From positions 13,029,351 to 13,093,350 of the forward strand of contig OZ024878.1 of the NCBI GenBank assembly GCA_964017185.1: a stretch of 64,000 bases of DNA. Reading direction: 5' to 3'. This stretch comes from Rugalucina vietnamica (taxonomy: Eukaryota > Mollusca > Bivalvia > Lucinida > Lucinidae). Shown here in pieces: positions 1-11,266 of this stretch. The notes under the pieces are model-generated. The model was not told where the DNA came from and did not search any database. It was given only the letters and a program-made list of their open reading frames with translations. A program made the translations under genes and the position numbers. Positions within the stretch are counted from its first letter, which is position 1. Each line of letters starts with the position of its first letter.

Positions 1-780
1 ATTTTGGACCAAAATCATAGAAAAATTTGCAACTTGAAGTGGATGACAAAATTTTACGAGTCGTTTTCCAACCCTACCCCCATACTTGAAAAGTCGGAAA
101 AATCAATATTTTGAAATGTGCCAAACCCATATTTGTAGATTCAAACTTTTTCTTGTATTTTCACACAACATAGTACTTGGTAATATTGTTCGAATAAAAG
201 AAAGAAATATATATGGTAGTGTGCATATAAGAGAGAACCAATCACTTGAAAATCGCCATTTTAAGCCTTTTTTCGGCTGTTTTATTTCTTAAAGCCCATT
301 TCATAAAACCACCCAAAATTTTAAAACTAGCACACCAAATACAGAAAGACTGACTTAGAAGACAATGTACACATATACTGCTGCTAAAATAAACATAGAA
401 CTAGTGCAATTTATTTGAAATTGTAAAAGATGTAAGTTTAATCTACCGTACCCCCTAAATTTTACTGACAACTAAAATTTTCTGAAAAAGTGCAGAAAAT
501 GGGGTGAAAAAATGAAGTTCCTTAGATTGACAATTTTCATGGCTCATTCAATGCATATCATCAATATGTATCCAAATATAAAATATAAGGAATATATCTG
601 CAACCGTTTACGAGATATTCAACAAAATAAAAACCGGAAGTTCCGAAATGTCAGATGTTGGCAGCGAACATCCTTAAGTTCTGGCAACTGATTGAAAACG
701 TTTTATTTGGCCTGTAATGATAGAAAAGCATTTTTCACTTCCTCTGACCAAAGTTGATATACACTTTGGTCATGTCAGAA
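1..780. other. Unassigned AT-rich sequence
   Basis: I see no gene, hairpin or known repeat here. Open frames are short, of biased composition, and look like chance. It ends where a reverse-transcriptase-like reading frame begins near 785. Confidence 0.4.
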
Positions 781-784
781 TATA

Positions 785-3012
785 TGCGATGCCTTATCCT
801 ATCTCCTGAATAATATTTATATTAGATTTGCGACCAAGTTATACAGACAAATTGTTGGAATCCCGATGGGTACCCATTGCGCCTCTCTCGTAGCTGATCT
901 ATTTTATACTGCAACGAAAGAGACTTCATGGATTCTCTTAACCATGACAATCAAGCTGATGTTATGGAGGCCTTTAATTCGACTTCTAGGTACCTCGATG
1001 ACCTTTTGAAAATTGACAATCCTTATTTTGAAGGCATGGTCAAACAAATTTATCCCCCTGAACTACAGTTGAATAAAGCAAACAACACAGATACCGAAGC
1101 CCCATTTTTAGACTTACATCTTTCTATTGCAAATAGTTTCTTCTAAAATTTATGATAAACGTAATGACTTTGATTTTGATATAGTAAACTTTCCGTTTTA
1201 GGATGGTGACGTTCCTCGCCGTGCTTCTTATGGCGTATACATTTCACAACTTATTAGGTTTGCTAGAGTCTGCAATCATGTTGCGGACTTCAATTCACGA
1301 AAAAAATGTTTAACAGCTAAACTTCTTCAGAAGGGCTTGATTCATGAAGCAGTGGTAATGCTCTCCTTCCCGCCTAGTATCTTTGGGTCGAGAATTTTGG
1401 CTTTATTTGCAGCAACATTTGTAATACATATGTTAGCCAGTATTGATCTTGGTTTATTTTTTATTCTGATCTGTTTTGGTAGTCGCTGGTGCATTTTCGC
1501 TATACTGATAAATATAGTAATTTCGCTGTCCCAGTGAAAATGTTTTTTGTTAATGATAATTATAATCGCTGTATTTCCGGTGTATTTGGTTGGGATTTTG
1601 GCTTGGTTTTATCAAAAGTTTTTGTTGCATGTGTTCGCTAGTTGAACGCTATTTTTTTTTTATTTAATTTTCTTTCTTTATGATTTCGTGAATGTCCCCC
1701 AGGAGAAGTGGTTTTCGGCGTTGTGCCTGGTAAAATCGTTAAGTTGTGTCCCAGATACAGTGATTTGTTTTCATCATACTTGTCCCCTGTTGGAACGATA
1801 ATCGGTGTCCCAGGAAAGTGGTTTATCTTCATTATACTACTGTTTATTGTGCCTACCTCTCTGTCGTACTCGTTCCCTTTCGTTCCTGTTGAAATATAGC
1901 CGGATGGCTACCTTGTTGGGAAAGAGCTAGTCATTCTGCTTTTCGAGTGTGTTGTCGGAAAATGTTTTGTTGTGTTTTATGTATTTTCTTTCCCACCCGC
2001 TGTCTATGTTGGGACTTTAAATTTAATTGCATCGATTCCTGGTCCCTCTATTCTTACTATAGGTATCATAAACTTCGAAAACCCTTTTTCTAAATTTTAT
2101 CGCAGACACTATGAACTGATTTCCAAATCTAATGTTGGGCTAAAGACCCTTTTACGTGAGGGCCTTTCGGAACCAGAATTTTATGGTGACTTGGTTTACA
2201 AATTTAAGAAACTTATTGGAAGGAATGATTTTTCTTTTCAATTCAGAAAAATCATTACGCGTTACAGACGTATAGGATATAACTTAAATGTTATGCGACA
2301 GTCTGCATGCTTAGTTTTTAATACAATCACGGTTGATAGCTACGCTGCCTTCTTTAATTGCACGCCGGTGGGTCGGACGTCAGACTCTATGATGGCCCCG
2401 ACAGATAGCTATTCATTTAGTTGGTTGGGACCGGAGCTTCTTGTCTGTTGCTTGGCCAAATGGGGTTCAACTGGCGGTTTTCTTTTGCTCCGGAGTTAGT
2501 AAGTTATTGGGCGCCCAGGGATCTCCATCGTCGGGCAGCTTACTCATTCTGTGAGTCCTCGTTTTTGATTCATCATGGAATTTATCATGATTTATTTGTT
2601 TGTCCATGATGATTCATTGACTAGTTACAGATTCACTACGAGGACGAACATCTAAATAAATGTTATGAACCACTGCAGAAGCTGAAGGTGAGGTTAGGAT
2701 CCTGAAAAACCGGTTTAAGCCCGCCAGTAATTTTATATTACTGATCGTTCCAAGGCGATACTTCTGTTGTGGTTCTTATTGTTTTGTGTCTTGGTGTTTA
2801 ATTTTTTGTGCTGTTGGCGCCTTATGTATGTTATCATATTTTAGTTAAGTTTGGGTGGCAGAGTGGCCACCTATTATTCGGCTTACTAAATGCATTCATG
2901 GTCTTAGTACCTTATTGTTAGTTTGGTTTTTCCCGCCTCGGTGTTTTGAGTGGGAATCTTTTTTCTTATTGCGCCTTTTCCTGATCGTTGCCTACTTGTA
3001 CCTTTTCACTTG
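785..3012 (+). mobile_element. Penelope-like retroelement, decayed copy with tail
   Basis: A reverse transcriptase is recognisable in pieces: a GIPMGTH-type block near 860-885, the catalytic-type YLDDLL block near 990-1010, and a downstream thumb/connection region (SKFYRRHYELISKSNVGLKT and TPVGRTSDSMMAPT) at about 2090-2405. A non-coding tail of about 600 bp follows and ends in GCCTACTTGTACCTTTT near 3010. The same tail recurs at least eight times in the window on both strands. Assignment to Penelope-like elements rests on the RT style, on 5'-truncated copies with short target duplications, and on partly duplicated or inverted ends; no GIY-YIG endonuclease was seen, so the family stays open. 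The copy is broken in several places and is not functional. A separate repeat module lies inside it at 1640-2062. Confidence 0.65.
1640..2062 (+). repeat. Dispersed module lying inside the RT region
   Basis: This stretch splits the RT homology: the part reading TAKLLQ lies before it and the part reading SKFYRRHYEL just after. It is repeated without RT sequence at 38318-38620 (+) and, in part, at 59095-59225 (-). Shared landmarks are CAGGAAAAGTGGTTTATC-like, GGATGGCTACC, and TTTCTTTCCCACC followed by TCTATGTTGGGACTT. It could be a retained intron, which Penelope-like elements are known to carry, or an independent element that inserted here. A CTATAGGT-type junction precedes the resumed RT homology. 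Either way it is a mobile, multi-copy unit. Confidence 0.5.
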
Positions 3013-3029
3013 TCTTACCGTAATGGAAA

Positions 3030-4130
3030 TACCTGTTGACTTGTCTTACGCTAATGGAAATACGTGTACATGTACCTGTTCACTTGGCTTACCCTACGTT
3101 CTCTTTGAACCGGTACCAGTCCTTTATTGTCATTTTGGTTGGTTTCGGTGTTTAAGATTGAAAATTCTGTTCTAATTGCCACGATCATTGCTTACTGTTT
3201 TCATATTTAAATATCAAGTATTGAAAATTCTTTTCTTCTGAATGGTGTAGACTTATTGAAACACTTATTGTGACGTTATTATTTATCTTAATGCCTTTTG
3301 ACTTATTCACAGATGGTTTCTATCTAAAGCCTTGCGAGACCATTGATGGCTGATACGGCCTTAGTTCAAAAGCATGCATGTATACATGTATATACAAGAA
3401 ACTTACACAAGCATATATAATATAATATTTTATCATGCACAACTCAGCTGAGACAAAATCTCTCCGACTCATATATGTAAAAATGAATGCCAACACTCGT
3501 CGGCATTTTAATATTTATATTAGCTAAATTAATTATCAGATTTCAAGACCTAGGTCATAGTGACAAAGTGACATAGTGACATCATTTTCCTGTCAAATAT
3601 CAGGTAATGCGTAGCTTATAACCTTCTTGATCATGGGCTTAATCAAGACGTGTTAGCTGTAACACGTGCGTGCAAAAATCGTGAGGTACCATGTAATGAG
3701 TTTCAACAGCCAGGTTATACGTAATCAATGGCCTTTTTATCACGGCTTTTATCAACTAAACTGCCAGTTGTAACGCGAAGAAGTCCGACGTGTTATTACA
3801 GCACTGATCGAGTTACGCAAACCCATGATAGTTTTAACAGCAAACCCGGTAACGAACATAAGATCAAATGCAATAACTGTAAACATTAAAGAAAGAAAAG
3901 ATAATTACAGGAAAAGCATTAAACGAAGAAAATACAGCTAAGATAAGTTAAATAAACCCACGCCCTCGTACATGTACATTGAAAAATGCAATAGTAAGCA
4001 ATGATCAGAAACTGGTGCAATCAAGGGCAAGTTGTACAAAATTAACCCACATTTGACGAATGGATTCTCCCATCGTTATCATTTGGGTGAGTCCACTGTC
4101 AATTTTAGGGGCGTTAGGAGTGAATTTGAC
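3030..4130. other. No recognisable feature
   Basis: AT-rich sequence. It contains only a short telomere-unrelated direct repeat (TGACAAAGTGACATAGTGACA) near 3560 and an alternating ATGCATGTATACATGTATAT patch near 3372. No exon-like open frame or family match was seen. Confidence 0.4.
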
Positions 4131-4163
4131 TATTTATTCCATTTTTCGATGAATTTCCTCTAA

Positions 4164-4230
4164 GCAAACAGAAAAGCCCCAGATGGGACGCCGCGTTCTG
4201 CGGCGTCACATCTGGGGCTATTCTGTTTGC
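4164..4230. repeat. 67 bp GC-rich hairpin
   Basis: Arms GCAAACAGAA..GCCCCAGATG..ACGCCGC and its reverse complement are separated by a 4-5 base loop (GTTCT). The pairing holds over about 30 positions with few mismatches, and the GC content is far above the surroundings. Probably the core of a short fold-back MITE; a hairpin transcript is possible but has no support beyond structure. Confidence 0.7.
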
Positions 4231-4284
4231 CTATGTCCCATAAAAGGGACGCCAGGCTTAAATGAGTTAACGATGTCGCTAGTC

Positions 4285-4440
4285 AACAATTCGTTAAAAT
4301 GTCATACATGAATATTACAAATACACTGTTATTTTTTTTTTAAATGTGAGAATCCTTTGCATTGCAGAGGGTTCTCATATTTTATCAACAAAATATAACC
4401 GTGTATTTGCTTATGTAGTCGGCATACGTTAGTCTAACGA
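4285..4440. mobile_element. Partial copy of the 'CAGTTGTTCAAA' MITE
   Basis: The interior matches the complete element at 47087-47336: AATATTACAAATACACTG, a GTGAGAATCCTTTGCA.TGCA..GG-TTCTCA palindrome at the centre, and CGTTA.. subterminal sequence. The outer inverted repeats are lost or diverged, so this is an older or truncated relative. Confidence 0.65.
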
Positions 4441-4634
4441 AGTTTTGAAGAACATACCCTAGGACTATTGTCCCATCTTAAAACCGAGGTGGAAAAATGG
4501 GAATTAAATTATGGTACAGGATGAGCAACAATACCCATAAAGGTGGTCACTCGATTACCTATACTAAAAACTTTATTATGATAATAAGCACGAAAACGTC
4601 ACCAAAACATGAAACAAATAAAACCCCTCCAGAA

Positions 4635-5560
4635 AAAGGTACAAATAGGCAATGATCAGGAAATGGCGCAATCAGAAAGATATTCCCACTCCAAAAACCA
4701 AGGGGGGGGGGGGGAAGAAAAAACCTAAGTGACACTTAGGTACTTGTACCAAGAAAACATATCGTAAGCCAAGTGAGCAGCCATTCTCTAATAGGGAGCC
4801 ACTCAGTTACCCGAACTTAACTAAAATATGAAAACGTACATAAGGCTCAAACGGCACAAAAGTTCAACTCCAAAACATGGAACAGTTAGAAACACAACAG
4901 AAACCTACAAGTTAGAAAGTCACTCTTATAGCAAGTACAAACAATAGCAACAGACAAACAAAACTAAAGTCATTCTTGTCACCAAGTTCACACTTCCACA
5001 AACCTAAAACACAACATCTACAAGCAACCAAACATAGCTCGTCAAGTCCGAAATCAGGCGAGTCGCTGAAGTAGCACGTGAAAGGTTATTCAGATTGTAA
5101 CAGTACTCATACTTAATGTGCGTGCAACTGAAGTTTAACGGAAAACATACGACATTTCGTCCTGATTATCCTGTAACGTTCTTTTACGTACCTGGACTCG
5201 CCCGCCTTTTGACGCTAGAGGTCAAAATCTAGCTAGTATACGGAAATTGAAAACAGAACCACTCACCAAACAGCCTACGCAAAATTAAAAGATAAGTGTT
5301 AGACTTAAGTATGTTTGGATTTTGGATGCAGCAAAAAGAAAGGTAAAATAGGCAATGATCAGGAAATGGCAAAGATGGCCCCGCTTCAAAAACCTAGGTG
5401 GGAAAAACTTAATTGACAATTAGGTACTTGTACTACTTGTACTAGGAAGAGATATTTAAAGCCGAGTGAGCAGCTATTTCCCAATGGGTGGCCACCCAGT
5501 TACTCGAACTTAGTAACTAAAATATGAAAACGTACGAAGCAACATCAATACAGTTATGCT
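4635..5560 (-). mobile_element. Two decayed tail fragments of the Penelope-like element
   Basis: Reverse-complement matches to the tail start at 4635 (AAAAAGGTACAAATAGGCAA) and again at 5338 (AGGTAAAATAGGCAATGATC). Both continue through the diagnostic ACTCCAAAAACC..AGG and GTAAGCC.AGTGAGCAGC blocks. At 5060-5245 lies a separate repeat (AGCACGTGAAAGGTTATTC) whose relative sits inverted at 48060-48247. Both tails are 5'-truncated and diverged. Confidence 0.6.
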
Positions 5561-5886
5561 CGGAAGATAGATGACAGTAAGTGCATTTGTGCACTATGAA
5601 GTGCACTTTACTAGCGATGTTTTGTAGTAATTAGTGCACGTACTAGTGCACTGTATGTGAAAAAGGGTGTTTCCTTTCGTCAAAGCACTACTGTATTTGT
5701 GTAATTATGGACAATGCATTCTCATCTGACACTGACCTTTTTTTTATCACCAACGTAAACAATTAAGGGCTTATACAGTGTATTAATGGTCTTTGTTTTT
5801 GCAATGCAGGTTTCCTTACGTATTTAGAATGCGACTTTGGTTTTAATTCCCGATGGGAATTCAAAAGTGTCGTGTGAAGGAACATT

Positions 5887-6170
5887 TCATCAAGAAAACA
5901 TGCCCGTGTAATGTATACCCCCTTATACTCCACTTTATATAGCTAAACTGGGGTACGCAGGAGTAAACGTATTTATTTTTACTTTCGCTCTAAAACATAG
6001 ATTGTGGGTACTCGTTAGAACCGCCTCGCCAAGGCGGTTCTAACGTGTACCCACAATCTATGTTTTGAGCAAAAATAAGAAAAATAATAACATTTTTTCT
6101 ACTGAAATGTTTTATTTTTTACAACTATTAAAATCTCTGTATATTACATAGGCATGTTTTCGTAATGTCA
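5887..6170 (+). mobile_element. MITE family 1 (GAGGCGGTTCTAACG palindrome)
   Basis: About 280 bp with ends matching CAT(T/C)A.GAAAACATGCCC. A central near-perfect palindrome is built from AACATAGATTGTGGGTAC, TCGTTAGAACCGCCTCG and their reverse complements. Flanking arms read CCCCTTATACTCCAC (left) and TCTCTGTATATTRCAT (right). About sixteen copies are scattered through this window. No open frame, so it is non-autonomous; the mobilising transposase is unknown. Confidence 0.8.
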
Positions 6171-6757
6171 TGATTAAGAATGTCATGATTTTGTTTTGAA
6201 TTCCCGATGGGAATTCCATATTGTCATATGAAAGAACAATTACTGTGTTCAAAGGTAATAGAAAATATTAACTTTTTATTACAATGTATAATCAGCTCAA
6301 GAGGGTTCGAATATAACTTGACGTTTCGTAAAAAACAAAATCTAGACCAGACGTGAAAAGACATAAAATAGAAAAAAATAATAATTCTTGCTAAATGTGT
6401 TGAGAGATTGTACAGGTTGTTCAATTTTATTGAATTTTTTTTAACATTTTGTTTTTATAAAAAATGTCATAAAAAACAACTAAAGACCAGTCCTTCGTTT
6501 AGAAATTGTTATCAACAACATGAACATACAAACATTAAACCTCACTTGATAATATAAACAAGTATATACACACACCCACATGTAGCAAACAGCAAAGAAA
6601 ACAGTCAAAAGCCAAAACATTTTTTAATAAATTTATACACCACAAATACAAAAAAATAGCAACAAACTGATAAAAATGGCGCAATTGTTTGTTATCAGGT
6701 CCACACCCCCAATACACATACAGCCGGAGCAACCTTGAAACAACTAAAGACAGCATT

Positions 6758-7386
6758 TAAAGCTATTCATTTTAGTTGGTTGGGGCCGGAGCTTCTTGTC
6801 TGTTGCTTGGCCCACCGGGGTCCAACTGGTGTTTTTCTTTTGCTCCGGAGTTAGTAGGTTATTCGGCGCCCAGGGATCTCCATCGTCGGGCAGCTTACTC
6901 AATCTGTGAGTCCTGGTTTTTGATTCATCAGGATGTTTATCATGATTTATTTGTTTGTTCTTGATGATTCATTGACTAGTTAGAGATTCACCACGAGGAC
7001 CGAAGAACTAACTAAATGTTGTGAACCACTGCAGAAGCTGAGGGTGAGGTTAGGTACCTGTAAAACCGGTTTAAGCCCGCCAGTAACTTTGTGTTACTGA
7101 TCGTTCCAAGTCGATACTTCTGTAGTGGTTCTTTTTGTTTTATGTCTTGGTGTTTAAAATTTTTTGTGCTGTTGGCGCCTTATGTATGTTTTCATATTTT
7201 TAGTTAAGTTAAGGTAACTGAGTGGCCACCTATTGGGAAAATAGCTGCTCATTCGGCTTACGATATGTTTCATGGTATAAGTACCTGATTGTTAGTTTGG
7301 TTTTTTCCCACCTCGGTTTTTGGAGTGGGAATCTTTTTCTGATTGCGCCTTTTCCTGATCTTTGCCTACTTGTACCTTTTTGTTAA
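6758..7386 (+). mobile_element. Penelope-like element, 5'-truncated copy
   Basis: Matches 2405-3012 closely, starting at the very end of the RT homology (AGCTATTCATTTTAGTTGG) and running to the GCCTACTTGTACCTTTTT end. The 63-codon open frame at 6776-6964 is an accidental frame shared by all tail copies, not a gene. 5' truncation is typical of target-primed reverse transcription. Confidence 0.7.
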
Positions 7387-7461
7387 AAGTCTAAATCCCT
7401 TACAATAACAGCAACGTACAACAAAATATTTATTCATTTGGAAGCTCTGCAGTGAAAGCAT

Positions 7462-7684
7462 TTGAGCCGCCGAATGGAAAACCAAAAAATCTGCATAGGC
7501 GAAAACAAAGGCGCAGATAAGCTGATCAGCGCCTTTGTTTTCGCTACACGGATATTACAATTGCTCTACTTTCTAAATACAACATTTTCAGCCTCCATCC
7601 ATCTTCTGTGACTGTACAGGCCGGTTAGTGTCGGAGCTGATTGGAACCCAAATTGTTGGTTTTCTCACGCACTGGTCCATTTAT
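7462..7684 (+). mobile_element. MITE family 2 (TGAGCCGC ends)
   Basis: Ends read TTTGAGCCGCCG..GGAAAACC and GGTTTTCTCACGCACTGGTCC. Inside is a hairpin core around GCGAAAACAAAGGCGCAGAT paired with ATCAGCGCCTTTGTTTTCGC, followed by CTGTACAGGCCGGTT and TCGGAGCTGATTGGAACC. No coding capacity. About nine whole or partial relatives occur in this window. Confidence 0.8.
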
Positions 7685-7734
7685 AAAGAAACAATCGCGA
7701 ATATTTTGCAATTTTGGACAAAAAATAAACAATG

Positions 7735-8800
7735 ACTGCTTGTGTTCATTTTACAACAACTTATGTTTAATTGTCACATCATATGAATAGAAAAGAAAAT
7801 ATTCATTTTGTAAATATATCTCTTAATACTTTTACAAATTGCTGTTTTTGCAGTACATATATTAATCTCATCCACCTGTCTCAGAGAATGCAGACTGTCT
7901 GTCAATAAAGTCAGAGAGCTACTTAATTCGTATCACTCGTGAAATTTCTCTGATCCAACGGAATTCGAACACTTGACACGTACATTTGCATGATTACGTA
8001 GTTGCAAATACATAAATACTTGTGTAATGCTTGAAAATACATTTGTATGAATTAACTCCATTATCATGTCCACTTTAAGGAAAATCATACATTACTGTAT
8101 ATAAGCGTGTAAAAATCTGGTAAGCTTATATATACTTGCCCAAAGAGCCAACGCAACAGTGGGTTGTTTTATTAGTTTTACTCATCCTGTCCACCAGTTC
8201 GTCGAAACCGTGCATGGTTATAGCATGGTGTAAAACTTCAGTTTAACAATAAGTCGCAAGTGAGCCACGAATCAATCAATTTTCTAGAGGCAGTGTATCT
8301 GTAGAGACGAAATGCACGGGTTATTGTCGATGTTCGGCATGTGATATTTGACAAGGAAATTACGTTTCTTTCAAATGTTCAATGTTTGAGAAAAATCCAA
8401 ACGCATCTGAGCATACGTGTGTTATCCGTTGCATGTTTGGTTTAAATTTCAGTCAACACGACGAGCTACTCAATTGATAGATGGTGCGTGTCGAATCATG
8501 CATGTTAAAGGTTTCAACCGATATAAATTGCTTGCTCATATGTTATACAATTGAACAACAGGTTATAGATGCGACAGATAAGCTTTGGTGTAGGTAGTCG
8601 AAGATATGATCTTGGATTATTTGATACATTTCTCATCGCAGACATAAGCACTATGATATTTTCAGCATATAACAAAATTTAAGGCTTCTTTAGTTGCAAA
8701 CAAAGAGCTACTGCTGTTAAGTCACGATCTATTTAGCATGGAGAGACGCTCTATTTAAACTAGTTGGTGTTGACATATTAAAGACTGGAACATGTTCTAT
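7735..8800 (+). repeat. Tandem unit copy A (most diverged)
   Basis: First of four tandem copies of a roughly 2.2 kb unit. It shares the unit start (CTTATGTTTAATTG, then TCTCAGAGAATGCAG with TGTCTGTCAATAA, then GAGAGCTACTTAATTCGTAT). It then has a conserved island at 8563-8790 beginning GATGCGACAGATAAGC. The sequence between those blocks has diverged beyond recognition from copies B-D, so the island stands out. Confidence 0.7.
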
Positions 8801-8937
8801 AGGGCACAGTTGTGCTTGCTCGTACCGCAGTACGCGTATGCACAATAGGAGATTATTTGTGTGCGTCACTGCATGCATAATATCATAACTGGCTACTGTG
8901 ACATCAGAAGCGTGCTATCGTGTAAGACATGAAGGAA

Positions 8938-9172
8938 TATCATTACGAAAATATGCCCATGCAATATACAGAGATTTTTGAAGTTGTAAAAAATGATATT
9001 TTTTAGTAGAAAATTTTCGATATTTTTCTTATTTTTGCTAAAAAGATTGTAGGTACACGTTAGAACCGCCTCGTCGAGGCGGTTCTAACGAGTACCCACA
9101 ATCTATGTTTATGTTCAAAAATAAAAAAAATAGGTATACCCCTGCATAACCGGACATGTTTTCCTGATGCTT
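8938..9172 (-). mobile_element. MITE family 1 copy
   Basis: Begins CATTACGAAAATATGCCCAT with CAATATACAGAG, carries the GAACCGCCTCGTCGAGGCGG centre flanked by inverted TGTGGGTAC arms, and ends GGACATGTTTTCCTGATG. Opposite orientation to the copy at 5887. The left arm is shortened. Confidence 0.8.
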
Positions 9173-9448
9173 CATCATTCCAAGGGTTCTGTTATGGTTC
9201 TCATTGTTTTATGTTTTGGTGTTGAATTTTGTGCTGTTTGCACTTTATGTACGTTTTCATATTTTAGTTATGTTCGGGTAACTGAGTGGCCGCCTTTTGG
9301 GAAATGGCTACTCTGTTCGGCTAACGATATGTTTTCTTACAAGTACCTAATTGTCAATTTATTTTTTCCCATCTCGGTTTTTTGAAGTGGTAATTTCTTT
9401 CTGACTGCGCTATTTCCTGATCATTGCCCACTTTTACCTTTTTACAAT
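9172..9448 (+). mobile_element. Penelope-like tail fragment
   Basis: Runs from TCCAAGGGTTCTGTTATGGT to TGCCCACTTTTACCTTTTTA, matching the last 280 bp of the tail. It abuts MITE family 1 on the left and tandem unit B on the right, and so marks the junction between units A and B. Confidence 0.65.
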
Positions 9449-9781
9449 GTGCTTCCTTATGATCAACCTCATTTTGTAACAGCTTATGTTTAATTGCTAC
9501 ATCAATTAAACAGAATAGACAGCAATCATTTCTAAATATATCTCAATACTTTTCCAAGTAGCTGTTTTTGCAACAGATATATAAATCTCATTCATTTGTC
9601 TCAGAAAAAAGCAGCAATTGTCTGTCATTGAATTTAGAGAGCTACTTAATTTGTATCATTCGTGAGATTTTTTTTCTGTTTATGATCTATCAAAATTCGA
9701 ACACTTAACACAAACGTTAGCATGATATAAAAACAATGCATTATTCCATTCACCACAACATTATGAATTCTTGAAACATAA

Positions 9782-9914
9782 AGTGGGTTCGCGCCTCGCA
9801 CGGGGCACGAATTCATATGTGAGACAAGCCATGTTCTGCTTGCGGGTGAATCAGGTGGTTTTTCTCCGGGTACTCCGGTTAAAACTGAATCAAAAAAAAA
9901 AAAAAAAAAAAAAT
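9782..9914 (+). mobile_element. 5'-truncated tRNA-derived SINE with poly(A)
   Basis: Begins inside the tRNA-like head (GTTCGCGCCTCGCACGGGGC), continues through the shared body ACATGTGAGACAAGCC-like and CTTGCGGGTG..CAGGTGG, and ends AAAACTGAATC plus about 21 A. Copy C of the tandem unit reads straight through this point (GAAACATAAAATTGGATTC), so the insertion postdates the duplication. Confidence 0.75.
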
Positions 9915-10248
9915 AGATTCTATTTAATTTAGTGAATAATGATTTTTCCTGTCAAAAGAATTAGGTAGATAAATACGCAAACAGTGCATTTACGTGATGT
10001 AGGTACGCCTCTGTTAACTCAGACATTACTGTCTTTAATTAAATATTTCCAGAAAAAATGCATTTTAATGTTTGCTGGCCTGGTTAGTTTGCATACATTG
10101 TACGTTTGCAGTTCGAATTTGAACAATCACGAGTATTGTATTAAATTTGCAATATGCAAACTAATATTCCAAGGTATAGACAGTTTATAAGCCCAAATAA
10201 GTTGGAATTAATTTTGACTTTTATTTGCCCTGTTGAAGACATCTTGTA

Positions 10249-11266
10249 CGAGGGTTGTCCGGAAAGTTTTAGGAGTGTGCCGATAACTTAAAAAATATTT
10301 TATGCTATACAAATAAAGATATATGAGTTTATAGATAAGGCCTTCCTGAATAATATATGGGAAAATTGGAATCAAAACCTACATACACTTGGAGATATTG
10401 GTCTCCAAGGCAACCGATGTGGCGCTTCTCATAGCACTTTGAATTTTGTGTTTTCTAAAACCTGGTGACAAGAAAACAATTGCTCACAAATTGGCCATAT
10501 GGCTTTTGAATACAGCAACAATTTGCATGGTATCACGCCATCATTAGTTCAATATGTTCGCAAACTTCCATGGTCTTTCGACGGTTATCAACTTTGCAAA
10601 AGCTAACAGAAGTGTATGTGTCGATCAAAATGTTGGTAAGGACCTCGACGTCGCCGCATCGAATTAAGCAGCGCTTTTTTATCATACAGTGTTCCTGCCG
10701 TAATGAGTTCACAAATCTAATCAAAATTTATCACTGTTGGTTGAACAAAATCCAGGCTATGCAAGATCATTATTTTTTCGCTTTTTCGAAAAGTTTTTGT
10801 CAGGAAATCGGTGATAAGAGGAAGGGCTACAAGCCGTTCGATGCGTGCGAAAAAGGGAAACCCCATTTAAAATCGGCGCAAAAGAGTTTGGAGGTAGCCA
10901 AATGAAAACGAAGGCGTTTTCCTGATATATTTTGTATTGTTGCCCTCAGAATAATCAAATAAACTTGAAACTATCAAGCGTTGGTGCCCGATGACCTTGA
11001 GAGCCACTTTAAAATGCATCCGATCAGCCAGGCCTTTCTTGTAAAATCATAACGGGCGCGACGTTATTGACGTCAAAGTATTCCGAGAGTAGCAACATGC
11101 TCGTATTAAAATGATTATATCAATATGTTCCCGGTGAGCAAATATGCTGAAATTTTCAGCAATAATTCATGATATAATGTAATATTCTTGTGTAAAATTA
11201 CAACTGATTTTCTTGAATAGTTATTGAGATATTGACACAGTCTCAAAACTTTCCGGACAGCCTACG
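10249..11266. mobile_element. Tc1/mariner-type non-autonomous element, 1018 bp
   Basis: Terminal inverted repeats begin CGAGGGTTGTCCGGAAAGTT and CGTAGGCTGTCCGGAAAGTT, flanked by TA at 10247-10248 and 11267-11268. Units C and D have the empty site (GAAGACATATTATAAACAATT and GACATACTGTAAACAC), so TA is the target duplication. Open frames at 10570-10905 (+) and 10533-10724 (-) overlap and do not read as a mariner transposase to me. The element is probably a deletion derivative or an old copy. Confidence 0.85.

Noticed and set aside
6776-6964. 62-codon frame recurring at 2421, 6776 and 29938 (minus)
   Set aside because: It lies in the non-coding tail of the Penelope-like element; its recurrence reflects repeat copies, not protein conservation.
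10570-10905. 111-codon frame inside the mariner-type element as its transposase
   Set aside because: No DDE/D blocks or helix-turn-helix pattern, and it overlaps an opposite-strand frame.
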